Assembly (NCBI RefSeq): GCF_005234135.1
Contig: NZ_CP039966.1
Coordinates: 6,155 to 70,154 of the forward strand
Reading direction: 5' to 3'
Length of the DNA stretch: 64,000 bases
Source: Pseudorhodobacter turbinis
GTDB lineage: Bacteria > Pseudomonadota > Alphaproteobacteria > Rhodobacterales > Rhodobacteraceae
Shown here piece by piece: positions 53,705-62,021 of the stretch. A program made the position numbers and the translations under genes. Below the pieces are notes generated by a model. That model did not search any database. It worked only from the letters and a program-made list of their open reading frames with translations, and was not told where the DNA came from. The stretch's first letter is position 1. Each line of letters opens with the position of its first letter.

Positions 53705-54793
53705 TTGGCAATACCGAACTCCAACACCACCACAACTTTCCGTCCTGGACGAAAACGCTTTCTTTCAAAGAAAAGCCTTGAGCGTTACCTGCCTCGCCCC
53801 GTATTCACCCTGATCTACAAAGGCGTTTTGGCAAGCCAAACAGTCAAAACGGGGTTCACCCTGGGACACAACTACGTCAACGATCTGACCCGCTTTTTGC
53901 GCTGGTCACATAAAGGGCGTCAGGACAGGCACGCTGCACAAACAGAATATGCCATCCTCAAGCAATACCACGGGATCGAGAAAGGGCTTTCCCTGAAAGA
54001 GCCGCGCCCCGGTTTCGGTCAGGAAAAGATAAAGGATCTCCTGGTCAGGATCGACACCTATGAGAAAGATCCGGCCCATAAGCCCGCCGTGGTAAAAGCG
54101 GCTATCGGCAGCCTGCTGGATTACCGTACCTTCAATCGCACGCATGATGTCTCCCAGCTTTGGCTAGACCGCTGGCTTGAGGCCAGATCTTCGCAACAGA
54201 TCGAACATGCCGAGCGCGACGGTGGTGTCGAACACGTCACCCGCGCTGCAATCTTGGAAAAGACCGCAGGCGTGACTGAAAACTTCTTCATGAGCCGCCA
54301 CTCCATCCGGAATTTCTCGGGCGGAGAAGTGCCTTTTGACGATATCGAGAGGGCAGCAAATATTGCGCGCAAAACGCCATCGGTCTGCAACCGGCAGGGG
54401 CCAAGGTCGCATTGCTTTATGAATGCATCGAAGGCGTTGAAATTGCAGTCAGGCAATGCCGGTTTCGGGCATCAGGCCTCGCGGGCTTTGGTCATCACGT
54501 CGGATATTCAGGCCTATAGTTCGGTTGGTGAGCGGCATCAGGCCTATATCGACGGCGGATTATACGCCATGTCGATCGTCTATGCGCTGCACGCCCTTGG
54601 CTATGGCAGTTGCATGCTGGCCTGGAACCAGACGATGCAGAAAAATGCAAAAGCCAGAACGAAATTAGGCATTCCCGACAACGAGGTGATCATCATGATG
54701 ATTGCTGTGGGTACCCTGCCCGATGAACTCGTTGTGGCCAATGCCTATCGGCGGCCCGTATCCAGCTCGCTCTTTGTCCATCCGGACGAATGA
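53705..54793 (+). CDS. Nitroreductase-fold protein of the EPS locus
   Basis: 362 residues from TTG 53705, with CGGGAAG 5 bp upstream; no ATG fits. The first 185 residues are an unfamiliar helical region (RKRFLSKKSLERYLPRPVFT, YHGIEKGLSLKEPRPGFGQE). From about 190 comes a nitroreductase domain: FMSRHSIRNFSGGEVPFDDI, ARKTPSVCNRQGPRSHCF, YIDGGLYAMSIVYALHALGY and GIPDNEVIIMMIAVGTLPDE, with the Arg-His-Ser-Ile-Arg FMN-binding start. Versions with this N-terminal extension occur next to polysaccharide pyruvyl transferases, as here (112 bp before it). It may reduce a sugar or nucleotide-sugar intermediate; the reaction is unknown. Confidence 0.75.
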   Translation: MAIPNSNTTTTFRPGRKRFLSKKSLERYLPRPVFTLIYKGVLASQTVKTGFTLGHNYVNDLTRFLRWSHKGRQDRHAAQTEYAILKQYHGIEKGLSLKEPRPGFGQEKIKDLLVRIDTYEKDPAHKPAVVKAAIGSLLDYRTFNRTHDVSQLWLDRWLEARSSQQIEHAERDGGVEHVTRAAILEKTAGVTENFFMSRHSIRNFSGGEVPFDDIERAANIARKTPSVCNRQGPRSHCFMNASKALKLQSGNAGFGHQASRALVITSDIQAYSSVGERHQAYIDGGLYAMSIVYALHALGYGSCMLAWNQTMQKNAKARTKLGIPDNEVIIMMIAVGTLPDELVVANAYRRPVSSSLFVHPDE

Positions 54794-54905
54794 TCCGATA
54801 ATATGGCGATACGGCCTATTTTGACCGTATTTCAACCATAATACAAAATTTCCCAATTCCGCTGTATACATACCCACTCCAAGCCACCCAACACGAAAGC
54901 CTCAC

Positions 54906-56081
54906 ATGACACAACGCCCCCTGCGCATCTGCCTGATCCTGCATTCCTCGCGCTCTGACAATCTGGGGGTCGGGGCGCTGACCGCCTCCGAAGTCGAAAT
55001 TTTGCGGGACGTTGGGCGCGACATCGGGCGAGAGCTGGAAATCACCATTCTGGATTGGAAAGACGCCCGCGCACCCTATGTGACCGGGCCGGATATCAAG
55101 GTAATTGATATCGACGGCACCATGATGCGCAGCCCAAAGGGATATTTTGCCACGGCGCGCCGCTCGGATCTGGTGATCGATATTGGGGCGGGCGACAGCT
55201 TTGCCGATATCTATGGGGCGGGTCGCCTCAAGCGGATGTTCTGGCTGAAGTATCTGACCCATCTGTCTGGCACGCCGCTAGTGATGGCCCCGCAAACCGT
55301 TGGCCCCTTTACCAAGGGCTGGTCCAAGACGCTGGCGCAGCTGTCGATGCGGCTGTGCAAAGTGGTTGCCAGCCGTGACAAGATGTCAACCGAGGCGGCC
55401 CGCGCATTGGGGCGTGCCGATGTCATCGAGGCCTCTGACGTGGCGCTGCGCCTGCCTTATGGTCCGCCTGCCCCGCGCACGCAAGGCGGGCCGGTCAAGG
55501 TCGGGATCAACGTCTCTGGGCTACTTATGGGTGGCGGATACAGCGGCAAGAATGAATTCGGCCTGACGATGGATTATCCCGACCTGGTTCGCGACCTCAT
55601 CACCTATTTCCAATCCCATCCCGATGGCTGCGAAGTGCATCTGGTGCCGCATGTGATCGTGCGTGAAGGCCGGATGACCGGCGAAGATGATTATAGTGCC
55701 TGCACCGACTTGGCCGAAGCCTTTCCCGGCACGGTGCTGGCCCCCTCATTCGCGTCACCATCCGAGGCCAAGACCTATATCGCCGGGCTCGACTTCTTTA
55801 TGGGCGCGCGGATGCATGCCTGCATCGCGGCGTTTTCATCGGGCGTGCCGGTGATGCCAATGGCCTATAGCCGCAAGTTCGAAGGGCTGTTCGGCTCGCT
55901 CGGCTATACCCGCACCGTCGATTGCACCACCGAAAGCGCCGAAGCGATCCGGACCAAGATCATCGAGGGCTTCGAGAACCGGGCCGCGATCAAGGATGAA
56001 ACAACACAGGCCTTGGCCAAGGGGCTCCAGAAGCTGGGTGCCTATCAGGCCGCTTTGCAAAAGATCCTGACCAGCGTCTGA
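54906..56081 (+). CDS. Polysaccharide pyruvyl transferase family protein
   Basis: 391 residues of the PS_pyruv_trans family (CsaB/WcaK-like): LILHSSRSDNLGVGALTASE at the start, DLVIDIGAGDSFADIYGAGR, VMAPQTVGPFTKGWSKTLAQ, VASRDKMSTEAARALGRADV, and FFMGARMHACIAAFSSGVPV, the conserved GARMHA motif near the active site. Members transfer pyruvate from PEP onto sugars as ketals, adding negative charge to EPS, as in succinoglycan or xanthan. Probable co-transcription with the nitroreductase-like gene. Acceptor sugar unknown. Confidence 0.85.
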   Translation: MTQRPLRICLILHSSRSDNLGVGALTASEVEILRDVGRDIGRELEITILDWKDARAPYVTGPDIKVIDIDGTMMRSPKGYFATARRSDLVIDIGAGDSFADIYGAGRLKRMFWLKYLTHLSGTPLVMAPQTVGPFTKGWSKTLAQLSMRLCKVVASRDKMSTEAARALGRADVIEASDVALRLPYGPPAPRTQGGPVKVGINVSGLLMGGGYSGKNEFGLTMDYPDLVRDLITYFQSHPDGCEVHLVPHVIVREGRMTGEDDYSACTDLAEAFPGTVLAPSFASPSEAKTYIAGLDFFMGARMHACIAAFSSGVPVMPMAYSRKFEGLFGSLGYTRTVDCTTESAEAIRTKIIEGFENRAAIKDETTQALAKGLQKLGAYQAALQKILTSV

Positions 56082-56091
56082 CCGTAGTATA

Positions 56092-57018
56092 TCAGCTTGC
56101 GTCCGGCCGGTTCCAACGGCCGGACAACCGCCCGGAATCGCCACCGGCCAGAAGCTGCAGCATGCGACGGAAACGGTGAAACCGGATCCGGGTCAGCACG
56201 ATGGCGGCTTTGGCCTTGTTGCGCAGGCCCGAGATACGGTCAGATGCAAGAATGCGCGCGACCTCAAACAGAGGGGATGCGATCATCGCCGCCGTTTTCA
56301 CCGCCCATTTAAGCCGTTTTTTCATGCTTTGGCGCACGCCCGCAAAATCATGGGCAATGTGACGATCCCATTTCTGGACTAACTGCCCGAAATCCTGACG
56401 CGCGGGGTGATAGACCTTCATGCCCGGAATATAGCGGATCACATGCCCGCCCCGCGTTGCGCGCTGACCCCAATCGCGATCCTCGGCCACCGACAGCCCT
56501 GAAAACGGGCCGACCTTATCCAGAACGCTGCGGCGCACCACCAGATTTCCGGTGCCGGTAAAGCCCTCACGGGCGATGTAGCGATCCATGCGGTAGGCAT
56601 AGATGCTTTCATAAGCCTCGATCATCGTCAGATTGTCCGGATCGACATAGGCAATGCGCACATCCCCCCCCAGAATTTCTGCGGTAGGGTCGGCCATTGC
56701 CGTTGCGGCCTCTGCCAACCAATCGGGATCGGCAAGACAGTCGGCATCGATGAAGGCCAGAACCCCGGCGCTGGCATGGGTCACACCAAGGTTGCGCGCA
56801 GGGCCCGGTCCCGGTGTCTCTTCGCGCAACAACGTGATGTTACCGGCCTCGGCGCAAATCTCGTGCGGCATCTCGGAGGAGCCATTGTCCACCACGATAA
56901 TTTCGTGCGGCTGATATGTACCCTGCCGGATCGATGCAAGACAGCGACGCAACAGATCCGGTTGGTTCAGGTGCGGTATGACCACTGAAATAGCTGGCCG
57001 ATCATCTAAAACGGTCAT
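56092..57018 (-). CDS. Family 2 glycosyltransferase
   Basis: 308 residues from ATG 57018 with AGGAGAT upstream; a longer frame to 57255 is non-coding in style. GT2 domain: ISVVIPHLNQPDLLRRCLAS, EIIVVDNGSSEMPHEICAEA, PGPGPARNLGVTHASAGVLA and FIDADCLADPDWLAEAATAM (DAD as metal-binding DxD). Conserved downstream SVAEDRDWGQRATRGGHVIR. C-terminal helix region basic. It adds a sugar to the lipid-linked unit. It faces the pyruvyl transferase gene convergently (10 bp) and is divergent from the acyltransferase gene. Confidence 0.88.
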   Translation of the reverse strand: MTVLDDRPAISVVIPHLNQPDLLRRCLASIRQGTYQPHEIIVVDNGSSEMPHEICAEAGNITLLREETPGPGPARNLGVTHASAGVLAFIDADCLADPDWLAEAATAMADPTAEILGGDVRIAYVDPDNLTMIEAYESIYAYRMDRYIAREGFTGTGNLVVRRSVLDKVGPFSGLSVAEDRDWGQRATRGGHVIRYIPGMKVYHPARQDFGQLVQKWDRHIAHDFAGVRQSMKKRLKWAVKTAAMIASPLFEVARILASDRISGLRNKAKAAIVLTRIRFHRFRRMLQLLAGGDSGRLSGRWNRPDAS

Positions 57019-57220
57019 ATGATCTCCTGAGGTTCGCACCCTCACGGCACGCTGGGACAGTTTTGCACAGAAATATGTCCATAAGGGTAATTGCGGGGCA
57101 AGAACATGCCGTTTTACGAAAAATTTACCTCTCGCCGAAAGGTCACTCTCTCCAGTTGAGTTGCGGCAAAACTTGATATTTAAGCACACAACATCCATCC
57201 GACGCAGGAGAGATTGAGAC

Positions 57221-57763
57221 ATGGCGTTCAAATACACCGGTAAAACGCCGGACACATTCTTCGAGGCTGTCCGGAATTATGGCTTGCTGGCCACATGCAG
57301 GACCCGGCTGCGGGATGTCTTTTTGCTGGTCAGGCGCTTCTACCTTGTGAAGGTCTGGAAAATGGATATTCACCCTTTCACCATTATCTCGCTCAAGGCC
57401 ACGCTGGACCGCACCTATCCGCAAGGCATCCATATCGGTGAGGGCAGCGCCGTGAACTTTGGCGCCGTCATCCTGACCCATGACATGGCCCGCAGCCAAT
57501 ATAAACATACACGCATCGGCAAATACTCGGCGATCGGAGCGCGCAGCATCGTGATGCCCGGCGTCACAGTCGGCGATCATTCCATCGTGGCCGCAGGGGC
57601 CATCGTCACCAGAGATGTGCCCGATAATGTGATCGTTGCAGGCAATCCGGCACGGGTAATCCGCACCGGCATCATGACGACAAACTTTGGCCGTATGACG
57701 GAACGGGGAACCTCCGTTGGCAAAACCTCCCCCCAGACGTCCGATAGCGACGCCCAAGACTGA
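57221..57763 (+). CDS. Hexapeptide-repeat acyltransferase (WcaF/NodL-like)
   Basis: 180 residues. Left-handed beta-helix from about 60 to 145: GIHIGEGSAVNFGAVILTHD, RIGKYSAIGARSIVMPGVTV, GDHSIVAAGAIVTRDVPDNV, IVAGNPARVIRTG, with His in LTHDM as candidate catalytic base. The N-terminal 55 residues contain a helical, basic part. These enzymes O- or N-acetylate sugars; here probably EPS repeat-unit sugars or nucleotide sugars. It is followed after 8 bp by the VanZ-like gene. Confidence 0.85.
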   Translation: MAFKYTGKTPDTFFEAVRNYGLLATCRTRLRDVFLLVRRFYLVKVWKMDIHPFTIISLKATLDRTYPQGIHIGEGSAVNFGAVILTHDMARSQYKHTRIGKYSAIGARSIVMPGVTVGDHSIVAAGAIVTRDVPDNVIVAGNPARVIRTGIMTTNFGRMTERGTSVGKTSPQTSDSDAQD

Positions 57764-57771
57764 CATCAGGC

Positions 57772-58317
57772 ATGCGTTTGTCCGTTTTTGAATTCGCGGG
57801 CCTTGCCCTCGTTTATGGCACCTCGGCGGCTAGTGTTGTGGCGGTTGGGCTTTGGCTGTTTCGCTATCCGCGGCCTTGGTTTGCCCTGCCCTTCTTGTGC
57901 TGCGCACTGTCATTCATCTTTCTGACCCAACACCCCTTCCCCGACCCTGACAACCTGGTCTGTCCGGTGCCCTCCGCCACGCCGCAACTACAGCCCTTGA
58001 GGTTTCTCGATACCTTCTGGCGACTAGTCGCACATGACGCCACACTGCTGGAATATCTGACCAACCGGACATTGGCCGCCACGGCAATGAACTTTCTGGT
58101 CTGTGCCGCCATCGGTTTAACGCTGGTACGGCATGTAAAAACATGGGCAAGGGTCGCGTTATTCGGGGCAGCTTTGACCCTCACGATCGAATTGACGCAA
58201 TTAACCGGTATCTGGGGATACTATGCCTGCGCATACCGGCAATTTAACGTCGATGATCTATTGCTGAATATGCTGGGCGTTCTGGCGGGTGCCGCACTTG
58301 GACGGATAAAGGCATAA
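57772..58317 (+). CDS. VanZ-like membrane protein
   Basis: 181 residues with about four membrane helices (FAGLALVYGTSAASVVAVGL, MNFLVCAAIGLTLVRHV, VALFGAALTLTIELTQL). The VanZ-family core is TIELTQLTGIWGYYACAYRQ followed by FNVDDLLLNMLGVLAGAALG. VanZ-like proteins occur in EPS and exosortase loci with unknown biochemical role (in exosortase systems sometimes fused or adjacent to them). Same operon as the acyltransferase; two palindromes and a VPLPA-CTERM gene follow. Confidence 0.8.
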   Translation: MRLSVFEFAGLALVYGTSAASVVAVGLWLFRYPRPWFALPFLCCALSFIFLTQHPFPDPDNLVCPVPSATPQLQPLRFLDTFWRLVAHDATLLEYLTNRTLAATAMNFLVCAAIGLTLVRHVKTWARVALFGAALTLTIELTQLTGIWGYYACAYRQFNVDDLLLNMLGVLAGAALGRIKA

Positions 58318-58376
58318 CTGCGATTCGCTGCCAAATATTTTCCATTTTAGGAAACAGTCTTTACCGGATCGCCATA

Positions 58377-58391
58377 ATATTGTCACAATAT
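58377..58391. promoter_or_regulatory. 15-bp palindrome, candidate operator
   Basis: ATATTGTCACAATAT: arms ATATTG and CAATAT around TCA, upstream of the VPLPA-CTERM gene at 58576. Symmetry and size fit a dimeric regulator site. No regulator identified. Confidence 0.45.
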
Positions 58392-58414
58392 GCTATCGGC
58401 AGCGGGCCATGCGG

Positions 58415-58446
58415 CACAAAGCACACGATAAGCGTGATGCTTTGTG
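58415..58446 (+). promoter_or_regulatory. Long imperfect hairpin upstream of VPLPA-CTERM gene
   Basis: CACAAAGCA CACG, loop ATAAG, CGTG, one unpaired A, TGCTTTGTG: a 13-bp stem with a single bulge. There is no T run, so it is not a standard terminator for the upstream operon; it may be a leader-RNA structure or a binding site. Confidence 0.45.
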
Positions 58447-58575
58447 GCTTTATGATGGCTGCACAAGTTTTACAGTTGCTATAATTCCACCAAATTGCTA
58501 AAAATTAAACACTGTTCGCACATGTGCGATCTGCGGGCATGTTTAAGTATTTTATTTTTAGTGGGGGTTCGACGT

Positions 58576-59109
58576 ATGTTGACCAAAATTAAGACAACTC
58601 TGGCCGCTGTCGCGCTCTTCGCGATGCCTATGATGGCATCCGCTGCAACCGTTAATCTAGTTGATGGCGGCACGAATACAATCCAATTGGGCGACAACTA
58701 CGAATACCTGACAACGGTGACAACACCAGGCGCCGGTTTCCGTGAGTTCACGCTGACCTCCTCCAGCGAGATTGCACTGGCATCCAGCTTTGTTGCGCTC
58801 GAGTTCACCGGCGTGTTCAATAACCTGAAATATTTCATTGTCACAGCAGCGGGCCAAATTGATGCGACTGCAGAAGTTGCTTCCGGTCCTGTCCGCTCCT
58901 ACTCGCTCGACACCATCTTTGACAGCGTCAACGGCTACACCCAGACGATGAAAGTCACTTGGGACAGCGTTAACGTGAAATTGGGCAGCACCACAGCCCA
59001 GTTCAACATTCAGGCCGTTCCTTCCGAAGTGCCTGTTCCTGCTGCCGGTCTGTTGCTGATTAGCGCCCTTGGTGGTGTTGCGGCACTGCGTCGTCGTCGC
59101 AAAGCCTGA
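58576..59109 (+). CDS. Small VPLPA-CTERM (VPVPA variant) secreted protein
   Basis: 177 residues from ATG 58576 (GTGGGGG upstream). Signal peptide TTLAAVALFAMPMMASAA, cleavage near residue 24. The mature part is beta-rich, single-domain (FREFTLTSSSEIALASSFVA, YTQTMKVTWDSVNVKLGSTT). C-terminal sorting signal VPVPAAGLLLISALGGVAAL plus RRRRKA: a VPVPA version of the motif recognised by XrtD. A strong terminator follows, and the exosortase gene starts 208 bp downstream. Likely the principal substrate encoded beside its enzyme; function unknown. Confidence 0.88.
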   Translation: MLTKIKTTLAAVALFAMPMMASAATVNLVDGGTNTIQLGDNYEYLTTVTTPGAGFREFTLTSSSEIALASSFVALEFTGVFNNLKYFIVTAAGQIDATAEVASGPVRSYSLDTIFDSVNGYTQTMKVTWDSVNVKLGSTTAQFNIQAVPSEVPVPAAGLLLISALGGVAALRRRRKA

Positions 59110-59144
59110 TCACCTGAATTACAGGTATCATTCAAATTCGAAAG

Positions 59145-59170
59145 GGGCTGCTTTTGCAGCCCTTTTTTTT
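59145..59170 (+). terminator. Rho-independent terminator after VPLPA-CTERM gene
   Basis: Perfect 7-bp stem GGGCTGC/GCAGCCC (59145-59151 and 59156-59162), TTTT loop, then eight T. It separates the substrate gene from xrtD, so substrate and enzyme can be expressed at different levels. Confidence 0.92.
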
Positions 59171-59317
59171 AGGTCGGGCCGGATAGGGGCGTTAAACACG
59201 ACTTCGTAAATAGCCTGTTTTTGCGCAGTGGGGAATCGATCTTTGGTTGTATTCTTGCTATGGGATGGATGGCGCATGCAGTATGCGTTGATATGTAGTC
59301 AGTGAGCGAACCCGCAG

Positions 59318-60925
59318 ATGTCAGATACCACTACACCCAGTAAATGGACCGCCTTTGCGGCGCATGGTTTTAACCCGGCAGGCTTGTTCTGGATTGTTGC
59401 CCTGATCGTGACGGCCCTGCCAATTTACTGGCTGGGGCTGAAATCGCTGGGTGCCGCGTGGATGACACCGGAATACAGCCACGGCCCGCTGATCCCTTTG
59501 ATCTCTCTCTATCTGTTCTTGCGCGAGCTACGGCACGCGCAGGGCCATAAGGCCACCACCGCACCAAACCGGATCCCTGGCCTTATCGTGATCGTCTTTG
59601 CGATGGTCTTTGGCATCTTTGGCAATCTGGTACAGATCCCCGATATCGTTACCTATGCATTGATCATCTGGGTTGGCGGCGTGGTGCTGACCGGCTTTGG
59701 CTGGGATCGTGGACGGCGGCACCAATTGCCCGTGCTGCACCTGATCTTCATGCTACCTTTGCCGCAATTCGTCTATTGGAAGCTGACGATCGTATTGCAG
59801 TTGATTTCCTCCGAGCTTGGCGTCTGGTTTATCCAGCTGGCCGGTGTACCGGTGTTCCTTGAAGGCAATGTGATCGATCTGGGCGTCTACAAGCTTCAGG
59901 TGGCCGAGGCTTGTTCGGGGCTGCGCTATCTCTTTCCGATCCTGTCGTTCAGCTATCTGTTTGCGATCCTGTATCGCGGGCCGTTCTGGCACAAAGTGGT
60001 GATCTTCTTGCTGGCCGCCCCGCTGACCGTCTTTATGAACTCCTTCCGCATCGGGGTTATCGGCGTCTTGGTCAACAGCTACGGCATCGAGCAGGCCGAG
60101 GGCTTTTTGCACTTCTTTGAAGGCTGGATCATTTTCGGCAGCTGTATCGCACTTTTGTTTCTGGCGGCGGTTTTGCTGCAGCGGTTGACGCCAAGCCCGA
60201 TGACCCTGCGCGACACGATCGACATGGATTTTGACGGACTGGGCACGCAAGCCGCGCGCATTCTGGCCATTCCCGCCGCAAAGGGTATTATCATCACCGC
60301 CCTTGTCAGTACCGCCATCACCGCCGCTTTCGTCTTCACTCCGCCACCGGAACGGGTGAACCCTGATCGTGATCGCTTTGCGCTGTTTTCGCGCAGCATC
60401 GGTGAGTGGAGCTCTTTCAACATCCCGTTGGAGCCGAATATCGAAAAGGTTCTGGGCGCCACGGATTATATCAATTCCATCTATAGCTTGCCGGGCCAGA
60501 ACGACACTTATATCAGCTTCTTTGCGGCCTATTATGACAAGCAAACCGAAGGGTCGGGCATCCACTCCCCCGAGGTTTGCCTGCCCGTCGGCGGCTGGGA
60601 GGTCTATTCCATCGACCCCACCGAGGTTTCCTTTCCCGATACGGTCTATGACACCTTCAACGTGAACCGCGCCGTGATCGAAAAGGGGCTGTCACGCCAG
60701 CTTGTCTATTACTGGTTTGAACAGCGCGGCAGCCGGATGACCAACGACTATCTGGCCAAACTTGGCGTAGTCTATGATAGCCTGACCATCGGACGCACAG
60801 ACGGAGCTATGGTGCGCTTTGTAACGCCGATCGTGGCCGGAGAGGATGAATCCGAGGCCGATGCGCGGATGCAAGGGTTTATGGCCCAACTGCTGCCGCA
60901 ACTGCCGCGCTACATCCCCGAATAA
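59318..60925 (+). CDS. xrtD: Exosortase XrtD (VPLPA-CTERM specific) with fused EpsI domain
   Basis: 535 residues. Exosortase part (about 20-290, eight or so helices) with the catalytic triad visible: Cys199 in [13 protein letters not shown], Arg244 in [12 protein letters not shown] and His265 in GFLHFFEGW. The C-terminal 200 residues form an EpsI-type domain ([69 protein letters not shown]). The exosortase-EpsI fusion with this motif set matches XrtD, which cuts after the VPLPA motif at the inner membrane, releasing or transferring the protein. Substrates in the window end at 9555, 59109 and beyond 64000, plus a dead one at 28874. The start ATG 59318 has only a weak ribosome site. Confidence 0.92.
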   Translation: MSDTTTPSKWTAFAAHGFNPAGLFWIVALIVTALPIYWLGLKSLGAAWMTPEYSHGPLIPLISLYLFLRELRHAQGHKATTAPNRIPGLIVIVFAMVFGIFGNLVQIPDIVTYALIIWVGGVVLTGFGWDRGRRHQLPVLHLIFMLPLPQFVYWKLTIVLQLISSELGVWFIQLAGVPVFLEGNVIDLGVYKLQVAEACSGLRYLFPILSFSYLFAILYRGPFWHKVVIFLLAAPLTVFMNSFRIGVIGVLVNSYGIEQAEGFLHFFEGWIIFGSCIALLFLAAVLLQRLTPSPMTLRDTIDMDFDGLGTQAARILAIPAAKGIIITALVSTAITAAFVFTPPPERVNPDRDRFALFSRSIGEWSSFNIPLEPNIEKVLGATDYINSIYSLPGQNDTYISFFAAYYDKQTEGSGIHSPEVCLPVGGWEVYSIDPTEVSFPDTVYDTFNVNRAVIEKGLSRQLVYYWFEQRGSRMTNDYLAKLGVVYDSLTIGRTDGAMVRFVTPIVAGEDESEADARMQGFMAQLLPQLPRYIPE

Positions 60926-60943
60926 CGGCGGGCTACGGCTGGA

Positions 60944-61624
60944 ATGACTGGAAATCCTCCCCCTTTGCCGCGCCGCTTGCCCGTGAAGGGGGCTGCCATC
61001 CTGCCATGGCCCGTTGCCATGTTGCTTGTGATTAACATACTGCCGGAACTGGTCTTGCAGTTGGCGGATCGCGGCATCATCGCCACCCCGTGGCTGCGCA
61101 CCGCAGTCTATGCGCTCGGGGCGTTCCAGCCTGATCTGATGATCAAGCATGGCGCTTTTTTCTTTGGACAATCGCTGACGATGTTTTTTACCTACGGCGT
61201 GCTGCACACAGGCATGACCCATCTGGTGATCAACATGATCGGGCTGGCATGGCTGGGCCGGTGGGTCTTGCAATATCGCAGCTCCGAGACATTTCTGACC
61301 TTTTATCTGCTCGCCACCGTCGGGGCCGCCGAGGCCTTCGCGCTGATCGGTCCCGGCGCGGGGATGATGGTGGGCGCATCAGGGGCCTTGTTCGGCCTGA
61401 TGGGGCTGTATCTGGCCGATAGTGGCCTTCTTACCCCGCGTACCGATGCTTGGCACAGCCTAATGGGGCGCATCATCGGGGCAACGGCCGCGTTGATCCT
61501 TTCGGATATCGCTAGCTCTGCGCTACTGGGAAACCCTGTTGCCTGGCAGGCCCACGCCGGTGGTTTTTTGACCGGTGCCGCCCTTGGGCTGATCTATCCG
61601 CCAAGGCAACCGCGCCGCGCATGA
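60944..61624 (+). CDS. Rhomboid-family intramembrane serine protease
   Basis: 226 residues with about six helices. Rhomboid signatures: HLVINMIGLAWLG (His93 and Asn97, oxyanion side), catalytic Ser146 in VGASGALFGLMGLYL, and catalytic His204 in WQAHAGGFLTGAALG. Only 18 bp after xrtD, so co-transcribed. Rhomboid relatives called rhombosortases process GlyGly-CTERM proteins elsewhere, but no GlyGly-CTERM protein is seen here. It could cleave VPLPA-CTERM proteins or other membrane proteins of the system, or trim the remaining C-terminal helix. Such a role is inference; the fold is clear. Confidence 0.9.
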   Translation: MTGNPPPLPRRLPVKGAAILPWPVAMLLVINILPELVLQLADRGIIATPWLRTAVYALGAFQPDLMIKHGAFFFGQSLTMFFTYGVLHTGMTHLVINMIGLAWLGRWVLQYRSSETFLTFYLLATVGAAEAFALIGPGAGMMVGASGALFGLMGLYLADSGLLTPRTDAWHSLMGRIIGATAALILSDIASSALLGNPVAWQAHAGGFLTGAALGLIYPPRQPRRA

Positions 61625-61773
61625 CCCCTTAACCCCGTCTTCACCCTTTTGCGGAATGCTTTGGTAGAAGGTGAAGTAAACATCACAATTTTACCCCATT
61701 TGCGGGCTGCCCCAAAGCACCCGCAGCTGACAAAGTAGCCGTTCTTGCCGACACCATCTAAAGGGCACCGCTT

Positions 61774-61968
61774 ATGGTTCTGGGATTTCTTGCATGCGGG
61801 GTTGCCTTGGGGGCAGTATCAGCCATCACAGTGTTCACACTGGGGTATGGCATCCTTTTGGGGCTGCTTGCCTATATGCTGGGGGGCACCCTCGGGACAA
61901 TTGTGGCCGTGATGATGGCACTGCGAAAACAACAAAAACACGATAGACTGGTTGTAGCCGAAAGCTGA
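61774..61968 (+). CDS. Small two-helix membrane protein
   Basis: 64 residues: two hydrophobic segments (LGFLACGVALGAVSAITVF, LLAYMLGGTLGTIVAVMMAL) joined by a Gly-rich turn and a basic tail (RKQQKHDRLVVAES). The AAAGGG ribosome site sits close upstream. No known family. It lies between the rhomboid and phosphoesterase genes, 150 bp from the rhomboid stop. Predicted inner-membrane; role unknown. Confidence 0.6.
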   Translation: MVLGFLACGVALGAVSAITVFTLGYGILLGLLAYMLGGTLGTIVAVMMALRKQQKHDRLVVAES

Positions 61969-62021
61969 TCGGCCCTAGGATACCCTGCCTTCGGAGAATC
62001 CGGAGTTTTCGGGGAGACACC

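Noticed and set aside
60944..61624. Calling the rhomboid a rhombosortase
   Set aside because: No GlyGly-CTERM protein is seen and the subfamily cannot be decided by eye; kept as general rhomboid.
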